42,217 bases of DNA from an uncultured Bacteroidales bacterium (GCA_937876865.1 CALEFF010000012.1:1-42217), one strand, 5' to 3'; positions 31,008 through 40,108 are shown, numbered from the stretch's first letter. Notes: a model not told the origin generated them from the sequence alone. Numbers and translations are program-made.

Positions 31008-32339
31008 ATGTTTATGAGAAATAAGTTACCTCAACTATTAGATGTCGATATTCAACTTAGTTGTAAACCAAACGATGTTTTTTCTTTTGCAAACAATGTG
31101 AAGCTTCATTGTTTTGAAGACAAGGATTCGGAAATCATACGTTTGGAATTTCTTTTTCTTAATGCAGGAAGTGTAAATCAAGAAAAGTTTTTTTCTTCCG
31201 CAGCCGCTTCAAGTCTAATCACAGAAGGGTGTGGAGAACTCTCAGCAATTGAGGTGGCGGATAAGTTAGATTATTATGCAGCATACGTAGAAAGAGTATC
31301 GGAAAGAGATTCTACGAGTTTGGTGTTTTATTTTCTTAAAAAATATCAGCAAAATCTTTTGCCACTAATAGAAAAAATCATAAAGCAAGCAAATTATAAC
31401 GAAAAGGAATTTGAGGTTTATATTTCAAAACAAAAGCAAAATTTTGAGATTAACGCTCAAAAAACCTCTATGATAGCCTATAAGGAATTTTATCGTACGA
31501 TATTTCCACATAATCACCCGCTTTCTAAGTTTGGAGAAAAAGAAGATTTTGATAAATTAACACCCGATGATGTTAAGGCTTTCTATCGTGATTTCTATAC
31601 TTCTTCTCAAAGTGAAATTATTTTGTCGGGCAATTACGATAAGGAGTTTGTAAAGGAATTAGAAATCTTTTTTGGAAATAAGTCTTGGAAAGGGGAAGAA
31701 AAAAACAAAGAATTAAAAAATTATTTCTTTGATTTAGAAAATTATTTCTTTGAATTAAATTCAAAAAACAAAGACTTAGAAAAAACAATCAATAAAAAAG
31801 GAGCCTCACAAGCAAGTATAAGAGTGGGTTGCGTAAGTCTGCCTCATTCTCATCAAGATTTCTTGCCTTTTAGCGTTGTTGTGTGTTTGTTAGGTGGCTA
31901 TTTTGGCTCACGTCTTATGATGAATATTCGTGAGGACAAGGGTTATACCTATGGAATCTCTGCAAATCTTTCTTCGTATCGTTATGCATCGGTGTTTTCT
32001 ATTGCTTCGGACGTGAAAGCCGATAAGGCACAAGCAACAATCGATGAAGTAGAAAAAGAAATATCTATTTTACAAAACGATTTAGTGCCTTTGTCGGAAC
32101 TATCGCAAGTGAAAAACTATTTAATAGGCGAGTGTATAAGAAATTTAGATGGAGCATTTGATAAATCGGATAAATATTCATTTTTAATGAAACTAAACTG
32201 CAAGTATGACTATTATAAAAACTTTATAGACACAATTAAATCAATCACACCTATTGAAATAAGAGATTTATCACAAAAATACTTAAATCTAAACTATATG
32301 TCAAAAATAAAGGTCGGTGATACGGAAATTTTAACTTAA
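31008..32339 (+). CDS. M16 (insulinase) family protein lacking the zinc motif
   Basis: A 443-aa M16 homologue. Two M16 modules are visible: the first (1-215) with LEFLFLNAGSVNQEKFFSSAAASSLITEG, the second (about 265-443) with LPHSHQDFLPFSVVVCLLGGYFGSRLMMNIREDKGYTYGISANLSSY, whose R..Y residues bind substrate in active partners. The HxxEH zinc motif expected after FLNAG is absent, so it should be proteolytically inactive on its own, like the partner subunits of two-gene M16 systems. An insert near residue 235-260 carries a short repeat NYFFDLE/NYFFELN. The start could also be the ATG two codons later (31014). No signal peptide is evident. No active M16 gene lies nearby. Confidence 0.82.
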   Translation: MFMRNKLPQLLDVDIQLSCKPNDVFSFANNVKLHCFEDKDSEIIRLEFLFLNAGSVNQEKFFSSAAASSLITEGCGELSAIEVADKLDYYAAYVERVSERDSTSLVFYFLKKYQQNLLPLIEKIIKQANYNEKEFEVYISKQKQNFEINAQKTSMIAYKEFYRTIFPHNHPLSKFGEKEDFDKLTPDDVKAFYRDFYTSSQSEIILSGNYDKEFVKELEIFFGNKSWKGEEKNKELKNYFFDLENYFFELNSKNKDLEKTINKKGASQASIRVGCVSLPHSHQDFLPFSVVVCLLGGYFGSRLMMNIREDKGYTYGISANLSSYRYASVFSIASDVKADKAQATIDEVEKEISILQNDLVPLSELSQVKNYLIGECIRNLDGAFDKSDKYSFLMKLNCKYDYYKNFIDTIKSITPIEIRDLSQKYLNLNYMSKIKVGDTEILT

Positions 32340-32352
32340 AAATAATAATATT

Positions 32353-34359
32353 ATGAGAGCGTTTTGTTTTGCAATATGTTTAATGTTATCATCTTTTCTT
32401 TGGAGTCAAAACTCTATAAATGTTTATTGTGCACAAGTAAATGAAGATGGGAGTACTACTTTGTATTATGAAACAGCAGAAGGTAGTGGTTTTGTGGAAT
32501 ATGTTGTTTCAGCATATTCAGATGTTGAAGATGCGTATTTGAGAGTTGGGGAGACAACCGACATAAATCAAGATTCCTATACCGATAACGTTAGAAACGC
32601 AAATTTTGAACAAATACGCTATTTAGTAACTGCCGATTTTGGAGAAGAAAGACGTCCCTTTGGATATATAAGAACTATTTACTTAACCTCAACCTTAAAT
32701 AATGATAATTCAATCTCGCTTTCGTGGACCTCAATGGGTAGTAGCACTCCTTCGGGTAGTGAAAACAAACCGTATAAGATTTATAGAAAACTAAAACGTC
32801 AAGATACCGATTGGCAATTCTTAGCCGAGCAAACACAAAGAACATATACCGATAATTTACCTCCTATTTGTTCGGATTCTGTTCTTTATAAAATTGAATT
32901 AGAGAACGATAATGGTTGTGTTTCTCGTTCAAATCAAGTCTTACACGTAATAGGAGATACACAAATTCCTAATATGCCAGTGCTGTTATTAATAAGCGTT
33001 GATCCAGATACACAACAAATTTACTTATGGTGGGAACCTTCAACTTCAGACGATGTAATGGGTTACGTAGTCTGCAGTGGAGATCCTTGTGTTACGCTTG
33101 ACACGATTTGGGGTGCAGATGCAAGTTCATATACGTGTGAAAACTGCTCGGCAGAACAAATAAACTCTTTGGCAGTTATGGCTTTTGACACTTGTTTCAA
33201 TACTTCACTTCGCACAGACAGACATTCAAATGTAGTTCTTTCTGCTCAAAGAGAAAATTGTAGTGATAAGGTTAAATTTTCGTGGAATGAATACGAAGGA
33301 TTTGATGTTCAAAAATACGAAATCTATAAAAAAGAAAATAATTCTGCCTTTACTTTGGTTGGAAATACACAAGCCTTAAACTATGAATTGACAATAAATC
33401 CAATAATTCCTAACTATGAGTTTTATGTTCTTGCGGTAGGTGCAAATAATATTACATCTAAATCAAATAGTGAGGTTTTAACAATTTCTTCTGCACAACA
33501 ACCAGAATTTGTTGAAATAAGAAAGGTCTCTGTTAAGGATAAAAATCAAGGAGTTGATTTAGAATTTTTTGTAGATGCAGACATTGTTGTCAATAAGTAT
33601 CGTTTGAAAAGAGCAGAAAACGGAGGAGAGTATAAAGTGATTGCAAATATTCCATATACGGGCAATAATACGGTGCAATACACAGATAATATTTCCTTGG
33701 AGAATAATAAAAACGATTATTCCTATATATTTGAAGCACCTGATGCTTGTAATCTTGTTTATAAAGCCTCACGCCCTGCTACAATTATGCGATTGGAATT
33801 AACCGAAGTTGATAGAAGTACAAATGCTCTTTCTTGGAATGCTTACAATTCTTGGGATAATGGGGTAGGAGTTTATGAAATTTATCGACAACCAGAATCG
33901 GAGCCAGCACCTGTGCTTTGTGGTACATCAGGCTCTTCAACTTTTACTGATTTTATGGGAGATGTGATAACTGCATCAGATAAAACTAATTATTATGTAA
34001 GAGCAATTGAAGCAGGAGCAGGAAATGACGGAAAGGTACAAACAGCCCTTTCAACAAGAGCAAGCATAAAAAGAGAAACTGTAATATTTATTCCAAATGC
34101 TTTCACTCCTCGTGCAGCCGAAGGAGATAATAATATTTTTAAACCTACGTGTTATTTTGTAAAACAAGGCACGTACTTAATGAGAGTGTTTAATCGCCAA
34201 GGAGGATTATTGTTTCAAACAAATAATACGGAAGAGGGTTGGGACGGAACTTTCAAAGGAGAGTTTTGCCATCCTAATACATACGTATATGTAATAGAAT
34301 ATGTAAATTCCGATGGAGAAAAAGTTGTAAAAAAAGGAACTTTCGCTCTTGTGGAATAA
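32353..34359 (+). CDS. T9SS type B cargo protein with fibronectin-like domains
   Basis: A 668-aa secreted protein, signal peptide MRAFCFAICLMLSSFLWSQ. The middle is a string of beta-sandwich modules resembling FN3 (SLSWTSMGSSTPSG, PYKIYRKLKRQDTDWQFLAEQ, KVKFSWNEYEGFDVQKYEIYKKENN, ALSWNAYNSWDNGVGVYEIYR). The last 92 residues (577-668) are the gliding-motility-type (CHU_C) sorting domain: VIFIPNAFTPRAAEGDNNIFKP, MRVFNRQGG, EGWDGTFKGE, NTYVYVIEYVNSDGE. This predicts export by the type IX system with the type B signal. Likely an adhesin or surface-structure protein. It is third in the receptor operon, 13 nt after the M16 homologue. Confidence 0.87.
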   Translation: MRAFCFAICLMLSSFLWSQNSINVYCAQVNEDGSTTLYYETAEGSGFVEYVVSAYSDVEDAYLRVGETTDINQDSYTDNVRNANFEQIRYLVTADFGEERRPFGYIRTIYLTSTLNNDNSISLSWTSMGSSTPSGSENKPYKIYRKLKRQDTDWQFLAEQTQRTYTDNLPPICSDSVLYKIELENDNGCVSRSNQVLHVIGDTQIPNMPVLLLISVDPDTQQIYLWWEPSTSDDVMGYVVCSGDPCVTLDTIWGADASSYTCENCSAEQINSLAVMAFDTCFNTSLRTDRHSNVVLSAQRENCSDKVKFSWNEYEGFDVQKYEIYKKENNSAFTLVGNTQALNYELTINPIIPNYEFYVLAVGANNITSKSNSEVLTISSAQQPEFVEIRKVSVKDKNQGVDLEFFVDADIVVNKYRLKRAENGGEYKVIANIPYTGNNTVQYTDNISLENNKNDYSYIFEAPDACNLVYKASRPATIMRLELTEVDRSTNALSWNAYNSWDNGVGVYEIYRQPESEPAPVLCGTSGSSTFTDFMGDVITASDKTNYYVRAIEAGAGNDGKVQTALSTRASIKRETVIFIPNAFTPRAAEGDNNIFKPTCYFVKQGTYLMRVFNRQGGLLFQTNNTEEGWDGTFKGEFCHPNTYVYVIEYVNSDGEKVVKKGTFALVE

Positions 34360-34376
34360 AGAAAAAAGAAAATTTT

Positions 34377-35102
34377 ATGAATAAAATAGAAACTATATTA
34401 ACGCCAGCCTTGTATCCTTTTGCTAAAATGAACGGAGGACACAATGTTGTAGTTGTAGATATTCTTAGAGCAACAACTTCAATCTGCACAGCCTTGTCTA
34501 ATGGTGCAAAGGCAATAATCCCTGTTCGTACAATAGAGGAAGCAAAGGCTTATAAAGATAAAGGATACCTTGTCGCAGGAGAAAGAATAGAAGATACATT
34601 TCCATTTGCCGATTGGGGAAATTCAGCATTGGAGTTTACAAGGCAAAGAGTTGAAGGAAATGAAATTGTACACTCAACAACAAATGGCACAGGTGCTATT
34701 TGTTTAAGTCAAAGCTCTAATCCACATCAAATTCTTGTAGGAGCATTTTGTAATCTTACTACTTTGGCAAATTATTTGATTAAACAAAATAAAGATGTTC
34801 AAATTTTATGTAGTGGTTGGAATAATACTTTTTCCTTAGAAGATGCAATATTTGCAGGAGCCTTAGCAGAAAAAATACTACAATCAAATAATTTTGAAAA
34901 TAAGAATGATTCTACTCAGTGTGTCATAGAGTTATGGAATGCAAGCAAAGGGAATCTTCGTCAATATATGGAAAAAGCATCGCATATTCATCGTTTAAGA
35001 AAACTTAATATGGACGATGTTTTTGAATACACTTTTATGTTAGATACATGTAAAGTTGTGCCACTTTTTAAACAAAATAAAATAATAAATGTTGAACAAT
35101 AA
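34377..35102 (+). CDS. comB: 2-phosphosulfolactate phosphatase family protein ComB
   Basis: A 241-aa protein matching the ComB family: VVVVDILRATTSICTALSNGAKAIIPVRTIEEAKAYKD, GERIEDTFPFADWGNSALEF, VHSTTNGTGAICLSQ, VLVGAFCNLTTLA-type segment and CSGWNNTFSLEDAIFAGALAEKI. The characterised enzyme is a Mg-dependent phosphatase giving sulfolactate on the route to coenzyme M. No comA, comC or other sulfonate genes are in the window, so the substrate in this organism is uncertain. It lies inside an envelope operon, 17 nt after the T9SS cargo gene. Confidence 0.87.
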   Translation: MNKIETILTPALYPFAKMNGGHNVVVVDILRATTSICTALSNGAKAIIPVRTIEEAKAYKDKGYLVAGERIEDTFPFADWGNSALEFTRQRVEGNEIVHSTTNGTGAICLSQSSNPHQILVGAFCNLTTLANYLIKQNKDVQILCSGWNNTFSLEDAIFAGALAEKILQSNNFENKNDSTQCVIELWNASKGNLRQYMEKASHIHRLRKLNMDDVFEYTFMLDTCKVVPLFKQNKIINVEQ

Positions 35103-35139
35103 CGTTAAATAAATACTAACTTTAAAAAATTAAAAAACT

Positions 35140-35757
35140 ATGAAAAAAGTATTTTTTGCCTTAGCGGCAGTTTTGATGTTATCTTTAACATCTCAAGCAC
35201 AAGTTAAATTTGGTGCAAAAGCAGGTTTAAACCTTTCAAGAGTTACTGAAGCGGTAGAAACTATGAAACCAGGATTTCACGCTGGTATTTACGCTCAAGT
35301 AAAATTACACCCAATGTTCTCTATTCAACCAGAAGTGTTGTATTCTATGCAAGGAGGAGTTGAAAAAGATGTAAATGAGATATTGAATCAAACAATATCT
35401 TCTAAAACAACTCTTACTTCACACAATGTAATTGTTCCTATTATGTTACAATTCTCTCCTATTAAAATGATTACAATAGAAGCAGGTCCTCAATTTGGAT
35501 TTAATTTAGGAATGTCTTCACATAATGTAGTAACAACACAAGGCCTTGTCAATACAGAAACAGAAAGTGATTACACTTTTGAATCTGATGATTACAATAT
35601 GTTTGATTTTGGCTTAGCAGCAGGATTAAAATTAAATGTTGCAAGTAATGTAAATATTTATGCAAGATATAACTTCGGTCTAACTAATATGTTTGATTTT
35701 GAAGATGACGAAACAATGAATCAAAACCTAATGTTAGGAGTAGGATTCTCATTCTAA
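35140..35757 (+). CDS. Small outer-membrane beta-barrel protein (PorT/OMP_b-brl family)
   Basis: A 205-aa protein with signal peptide MKKVFFALAAVLMLSLTSQA and about eight predicted strands: VKFGAKAGLNLSRV, PGFHAGIYAQVKLHPMFSIQPEVLYSMQGG, HNVIVPIMLQFSPIKMITIEAGPQFGFNLG, FDFGLAAGLKLNVASNVNIYARYNFGL, ending LMLGVGFSF with a terminal Phe as in outer-membrane barrels. This is the generic porin-family/PorT-like protein of Bacteroidota; the name does not by itself imply a T9SS role. It is the last gene of the receptor operon, and a strong terminator follows. Confidence 0.83.
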   Translation: MKKVFFALAAVLMLSLTSQAQVKFGAKAGLNLSRVTEAVETMKPGFHAGIYAQVKLHPMFSIQPEVLYSMQGGVEKDVNEILNQTISSKTTLTSHNVIVPIMLQFSPIKMITIEAGPQFGFNLGMSSHNVVTTQGLVNTETESDYTFESDDYNMFDFGLAAGLKLNVASNVNIYARYNFGLTNMFDFEDDETMNQNLMLGVGFSF

Positions 35758-35772
35758 GAAAAATAATTTTTT

Positions 35773-35811
35773 AAAAAAAGCTCTCGATTGTTTGTAATTG
35801 AGAGCTTTTTT
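35773..35811 (+). terminator. Terminator after the TonB-receptor operon
   Basis: Eleven-bp stem AGCTCTCGATT (35779-35789) / AATTGAGAGCT (35796-35806) with one G-U pair, A-run before and six T after. Confidence 0.87.
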
Positions 35812-35830
35812 ATTGTTTTAAGAAATATTC

Positions 35831-35870
35831 TATTGACGAAAAATGAAAAAAATATTAATTTTCGTCAATA
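35831..35870. promoter_or_regulatory. 12-bp inverted repeat upstream of the first DUF4143 ATPase gene
   Basis: TATTGACGAAAA (35831-35842) and its exact complement TTTTCGTCAATA (35859-35870), separated by 16 nt. It ends 6 nt before the -7 box and covers the place of the -33 element, which is missing. Likely an operator. Confidence 0.65.
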
Positions 35871-35876
35871 ACTTTG

Positions 35877-35884
35877 TATCTTTG
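35877..35884 (+). promoter_or_regulatory. -7 box for the first DUF4143 ATPase gene
   Basis: TATCTTTG followed by C, 16 nt before the ATG at 35901. No TTTG at the usual -33 position; the inverted repeat lies there instead. Confidence 0.62.
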
Positions 35885-35900
35885 CAAAAATACTATTTCT

Positions 35901-37103
35901 ATGATAGCAAGAAAAATATATCTTAATCAATTGATTAGTTTATGTAATCAAAATATTATAAAAGTTATAACAGGTATTCGTAGATGTGGAAAATCAACGC
36001 TTTTATCAGAATTTAAAGATTATTTAAAAACAAAAGGCGTTGAAGAAGATAATATTTTATTACTAAATTTTGAAGAAAGGGAATATAGTGATTTTGAACG
36101 ATGGGAAGATGTTTATGACTATATATTAGATAAGCTTTCGGTTAAGGGAATGAAATATGTATTTTTAGATGAGGTACAAAGAATAGTATGTTTTGAAAAA
36201 CTTGTAGATGCACTTTTTGTTAAAAAGGATATTGATTTATATATTACAGGCTCTAATGCTTTTCTCTTGTCAAGCGAGTTAGGGACACTTCTTTCGGGAC
36301 GTTATATTACAATAAACTTACATCCTTTTTCTTTTTCTGAATATGTGTCTGCATTTGAGAATAATGCAAATACAGATAGATTGTTTAGACAATATATGAA
36401 CGCATCTTGTTTTCCAGAGGCTGTTAATCTTTCTATTTCATCTCCAAATATGGTAAATACTTATTTAAAATCACTTTACGATACAGTAGTTGTAAAAGAT
36501 ATTGTGAAAAGGAATAATCTTAGAAAGTTTGATACGTTACAAAATATTCTTAATTTTCTTTTTGATAATATAGGTAATGTTGTATCTCCTAATAATATAA
36601 CAGATGTTTTACGCAAAACTACGGGAGAAAGTATTTCCCATAATACGGTACTTAAATATTTGCGTTATTTTACAGAATCATATTTGGTTTATCCTGTAAG
36701 ATTATATAATATAAAAGGTAAGCGTCTATTAGAGAGTAATTACAAATATTATATTGTAGATTTAGGATTGAAAAATATTTTAAATACAAATTCGGCTTTA
36801 TCTGATTTGGGGCATAAATTAGAAAATATAGTTTACTTTGAATTGCTTAGACGAGGAGGAGATGTATATGCAGGAAAATCGGGAAAAGGAGAAGTGGATT
36901 TTGTAGTGCAAAAACATGATGGAAATAGAGAGTATTATCAGGTTGCATATACTGTTAATGACGAAAAAACTCTAAAAAGAGAATTGTCGTCATTAGAAAA
37001 AATTAAAGATTCGTACCCAAAATATCTACTTACTACTGATTTTGATAATATAAACTATAATGGAATACAAAAAATAAATATTTTGGATTGGCTTCTAACT
37101 TAA
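35901..37103 (+). CDS. AAA_14/DUF4143 family ATPase (first copy)
   Basis: A 400-aa ATPase. The ATG giving MIARKIYLNQ is chosen; the longer frame would start at a TTG that overlaps the -7 box. Walker A GIRRCGKST (25-33), Walker B KYVFLDEVQ (D90, E91), sensor-1 ITGSN (115-119), an Arg-finger-like SGRY (R134), then a winged-helix-like middle part and a C-terminal restriction-endonuclease-like DUF4143 domain (LENIVYFELLRRGGDVY, GKGEVDFVVQ, EYYQVAYTV) in which the expected E-x-K is replaced by Q-V-A. Such ATPases are abundant, poorly understood and often accessory in Bacteroidota. It stands alone, with its own promoter, and its stop overlaps the end of guaD by 4 nt in convergent orientation. Confidence 0.88.
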   Translation: MIARKIYLNQLISLCNQNIIKVITGIRRCGKSTLLSEFKDYLKTKGVEEDNILLLNFEEREYSDFERWEDVYDYILDKLSVKGMKYVFLDEVQRIVCFEKLVDALFVKKDIDLYITGSNAFLLSSELGTLLSGRYITINLHPFSFSEYVSAFENNANTDRLFRQYMNASCFPEAVNLSISSPNMVNTYLKSLYDTVVVKDIVKRNNLRKFDTLQNILNFLFDNIGNVVSPNNITDVLRKTTGESISHNTVLKYLRYFTESYLVYPVRLYNIKGKRLLESNYKYYIVDLGLKNILNTNSALSDLGHKLENIVYFELLRRGGDVYAGKSGKGEVDFVVQKHDGNREYYQVAYTVNDEKTLKRELSSLEKIKDSYPKYLLTTDFDNINYNGIQKINILDWLLT

Positions 37104-37567
37104 TATCTTGTTTTATCTTCTTTTGATTTCCACTTTTCAAAAGGCTTTTCAGCCAAGCAGTGCTCTATTTTTTCTATCGGTAGGCTTCGGTCTTCTTCTT
37201 TAAGTGGTATTTCATCGTAAATATGTTGGTCGTCAAAACCTGCAAGTGCAGCATCTTTTCTTGTCGCAGCATAATAAATGTGTTTAATCCTTGCCCAATA
37301 GATTGCAGACAAACACATAGGACAAGGTTCGCAAGAAGAATAAATCACACACTGGCTTAATTCAAATGTATTTAAAACCTTACACGCTTCTCTTATGCAA
37401 TTAACCTCCGCATGAGCCGTAGGGTCGTTGTCAAGCGTTACGCTATTTCCACAACTTGCGATAACCTTTCCATCTTTTACAATAACCGCTCCAAAAGGTC
37501 CTCCACCTCTCTCAATATTTTCAACAGCCTTTTCAATAGCTTTTTCTAAAAAGAAATTATGTTCCAT
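37100..37567 (-). CDS. guaD: Guanine deaminase (cytidine-deaminase fold)
   Basis: A 155-aa zinc-dependent deaminase converting guanine to xanthine. It shows GGGPFGAVIVKDGKVIASCGN, the catalytic HAE motif (H52, E54) in NDPTAHAEVNCIREACKVL, and the zinc PCPMC (C82, C85) in SSCEPCPMCLSAIYWARI, followed by AGFDDQHIYDEI. These segments and the C-terminal aromatic end are close to my memory of Bacillus GuaD (156 aa); TadA proteins lack the AGFDD segment. Convergent with the first ATPase, divergent from the S9 peptidase; no clear promoter box was found upstream. Confidence 0.88.
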   Translation of the reverse strand: MEHNFFLEKAIEKAVENIERGGGPFGAVIVKDGKVIASCGNSVTLDNDPTAHAEVNCIREACKVLNTFELSQCVIYSSCEPCPMCLSAIYWARIKHIYYAATRKDAALAGFDDQHIYDEIPLKEEDRSLPIEKIEHCLAEKPFEKWKSKEDKTRY

Positions 37568-37614
37568 TTTTTTAAGAGTTTTTCATAGTAGAAACGTTTT
37601 TTTGTTATTTTTCT

Positions 37615-37622
37615 TATCTTTG
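37615..37622 (+). promoter_or_regulatory. -7 box for the S9 peptidase gene
   Basis: TATCTTTG followed by C, 23 nt before the ATG. No TTTG at 19-nt spacing, although one lies 10 nt upstream. Confidence 0.58.
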
Positions 37623-37645
37623 CACCTTTAAAAACGTAAAAAACT

Positions 37646-40102
37646 ATGAAGAAAGCATTAACATTATTGTGTGCAGTAGGTTTCTTTTTCACTCTTTCTG
37701 CACAAAAAGTAGTAGAGAATTATTCTCTATTCTCACAAGCCCAAATTCAAATGCCGTTTATGATTGATAGTGTTGATAACAACGGAAAAACATTCAATCT
37801 TTTAACAGATTTCAAAACGCTTTCGGTAGATAAAAACAAAGCAACAAAAATCTCTGTTGATGAAAACGGATACCTTGTTTTTGATAAAGGCGAAAAAGAC
37901 TATGTAGTATCGCTTGGCTTTAAAATGAAAACTAACAAAAGACAAGAAGTAGCATTTAAAGTCATAACAAACTCTGCTTTTAAGGCCAATTTTGCTCAAA
38001 CAAGCAAAGAAAAAGACTCACAAGACTTAGATACAATAAACGTTTTGGCTACTTACAATCAAGGGATTTATGATATTACTTTAAATCTTTTGGTAAAAGA
38101 AAACTCTAAACTTAAAATAGAAACTGAAAGTGATGTTGAATTTGGAGATTTCTCAATGAAACAAGGCTTAGACTTAGAAACAATGCTACAAGGTCAAACA
38201 ATGTATAGCGTAAGTCTTTCTCCAAATGGAAATTTCTATGTATTGAAAAGTCGCAACACAGATAACAAAGGAAAAAATCATTGGTATTGGGAACTTTATA
38301 ACAAGAATCACAACTTAATATTTACCTCTAAAAACAATCATGGTATAGAATGGTTGCCAAAGAGTGAATTATTATACTACACAGAAAAGATAAATGGTGA
38401 AAACTCTTTGGTTGTGATGAATCCACAAGACCTTTCTACAAACGTTATAGCAAGAAATATACCAAGTGGAAGCATTTATTTCTTAGATAACGAACAGGCT
38501 TTCATTATAACAGTTGCCGACAAATTTGAAGGAAAGAAAAAAGACGTAGAACTATTACAATCACCAGAAGATCGTTCCGATGCAAATTGGAGAAATCGTA
38601 CAAACCTTTGGCTATATCGCCTTGGTAACTCCTCACTTCAAAGACTTACTTTCTCAAATCATAGCGTTTATTTATGCGATGTTAATTCCACATCAGACAA
38701 AATTCTTTTTGCCGTTTCATACGAACGATATACTGAAAGACCTTTTGGATACAAGAAATTCTATGAAATGAACCTTAACACAATGCAAACAGAACTTATT
38801 TGCGAAGATAAATTTGCATTTGGCGTAGAATACATTGATGATGACAACCTATTGTTTACAACCTCTGCCGAAGGATTTAACTCAGTTGCAGCAAAGATTG
38901 GAAAGAAACAAATAGCAAATATGTATCACAATACATTAGTTTTGATGAACAAAAAAGATAAAAGTCTAAAACCAATCCTAAAAGACTTCAACCCATCTTT
39001 AAATTCATACGAAATAATAGGAGATAAACTCTATATGACAACAACCGACAAAGACTCTGTCAATGTTTACACCTTTAATCTAAAAACAAATGAAATCGTA
39101 AAATTAGACTTATCTTGCGATATGGTTTCCTCATTCACAATAAACAATGAAGGAACAAAAGCAATGTACATAGGCGAAAATTATAACAAACCTCAACGCC
39201 TATTCTCTTACGATTTCACAACATCAAAACAAATACTTTTCCCAAGAGAAGAAGAATATGCACAAATGGAAATAGGAGAAATGTATGATTGGGATTTTGA
39301 TTACAAAAAAACAACAATAGAAGGAAGATATTATTTACCAGCAGACTTTGACTCAACAAAGAAATACCCAATGATTGTTTACTATTATGGAGGAACAACA
39401 CCAACCGAAAGAAGTTTTGCTTGGCGTTACACACCATATCTTTATACAGCAAGAGGATATGTGGTTTATGTATTAAATCCATCAGGAACAATAGGCTATG
39501 GACAAGAATTTGCAGCACGCCACGTAAACGCTTGGGGAGAAAGAACAGCAGATGAAATAATAGAAGGAGTAAAACAATTCTGCAAAACACACGCCTTTGT
39601 AGATGCAACAAAGATTGGTTGTATGGGAGCAAGCTATGGAGGATTTATGACACAATACTTGCTTACAAGAACAGACATATTCACTTGCGGAATCTCTCAC
39701 GCAGGAATCTCAAACATAACATCATATTGGGGAGAAGGCTATTGGGGATACTCATACTCAACAGCAGCCTCAGCACATTCATATCCATGGAATAATCCAG
39801 AACTATACACAAAACAATCACCACTATTTGCAGCAGACAAGATTAACGCAGCACTATTATTACTTCACGGCTCTTCTGATACTAATGTTCCAATAGGAGA
39901 AAGCATACAAATGTATAATGCATTGAAACTTCTTGGAAAAGACGTAGCCTTCATAAGCGTAAAAGGAGAAGATCATGGAATAGTAGATTACGAAAAACGC
40001 CTACAATGGAATAACTCGATCTACGCATGGTTTGACAAATACCTAAAAGGCGATGATTCAATGTGGGAAAGCCTTTATCCAACAAACAATTTGAACGATT
40101 AA
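37646..40102 (+). CDS. Secreted S9-family prolyl oligopeptidase-type serine peptidase
   Basis: An 818-aa peptidase. Signal peptide MKKALTLLCAVGFFFTLSAQ; residues about 200-520 form a beta-propeller (SVSLSPNGNFYVLKSRNTDN, WLYRLGNSSLQRLTFSNHS); the C-terminal alpha/beta-hydrolase domain (about 560-800) has the triad S663 in GASYGGF, D745 in HGSSDTNVP and H777 in GEDHGI, plus the oxyanion-side VYYYGGTTPTERSF. This arrangement matches S9 dipeptidyl or acylaminoacyl peptidases of Bacteroidota, which process peptides in the periplasm. The exact specificity is not determinable. It precedes rsmG by 6 nt, so both are likely on one transcript. Confidence 0.9.
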   Translation: MKKALTLLCAVGFFFTLSAQKVVENYSLFSQAQIQMPFMIDSVDNNGKTFNLLTDFKTLSVDKNKATKISVDENGYLVFDKGEKDYVVSLGFKMKTNKRQEVAFKVITNSAFKANFAQTSKEKDSQDLDTINVLATYNQGIYDITLNLLVKENSKLKIETESDVEFGDFSMKQGLDLETMLQGQTMYSVSLSPNGNFYVLKSRNTDNKGKNHWYWELYNKNHNLIFTSKNNHGIEWLPKSELLYYTEKINGENSLVVMNPQDLSTNVIARNIPSGSIYFLDNEQAFIITVADKFEGKKKDVELLQSPEDRSDANWRNRTNLWLYRLGNSSLQRLTFSNHSVYLCDVNSTSDKILFAVSYERYTERPFGYKKFYEMNLNTMQTELICEDKFAFGVEYIDDDNLLFTTSAEGFNSVAAKIGKKQIANMYHNTLVLMNKKDKSLKPILKDFNPSLNSYEIIGDKLYMTTTDKDSVNVYTFNLKTNEIVKLDLSCDMVSSFTINNEGTKAMYIGENYNKPQRLFSYDFTTSKQILFPREEEYAQMEIGEMYDWDFDYKKTTIEGRYYLPADFDSTKKYPMIVYYYGGTTPTERSFAWRYTPYLYTARGYVVYVLNPSGTIGYGQEFAARHVNAWGERTADEIIEGVKQFCKTHAFVDATKIGCMGASYGGFMTQYLLTRTDIFTCGISHAGISNITSYWGEGYWGYSYSTAASAHSYPWNNPELYTKQSPLFAADKINAALLLLHGSSDTNVPIGESIQMYNALKLLGKDVAFISVKGEDHGIVDYEKRLQWNNSIYAWFDKYLKGDDSMWESLYPTNNLND

Positions 40103-40108
40103 ACCACC

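Noticed and set aside
35812..37140. Repeat-bounded insertion around the first ATPase, like that of the second
   Set aside because: I compared the flanks by eye and saw no duplicated end of the neighbouring barrel gene or of guaD. If it was mobile, the traces are gone or lie elsewhere.
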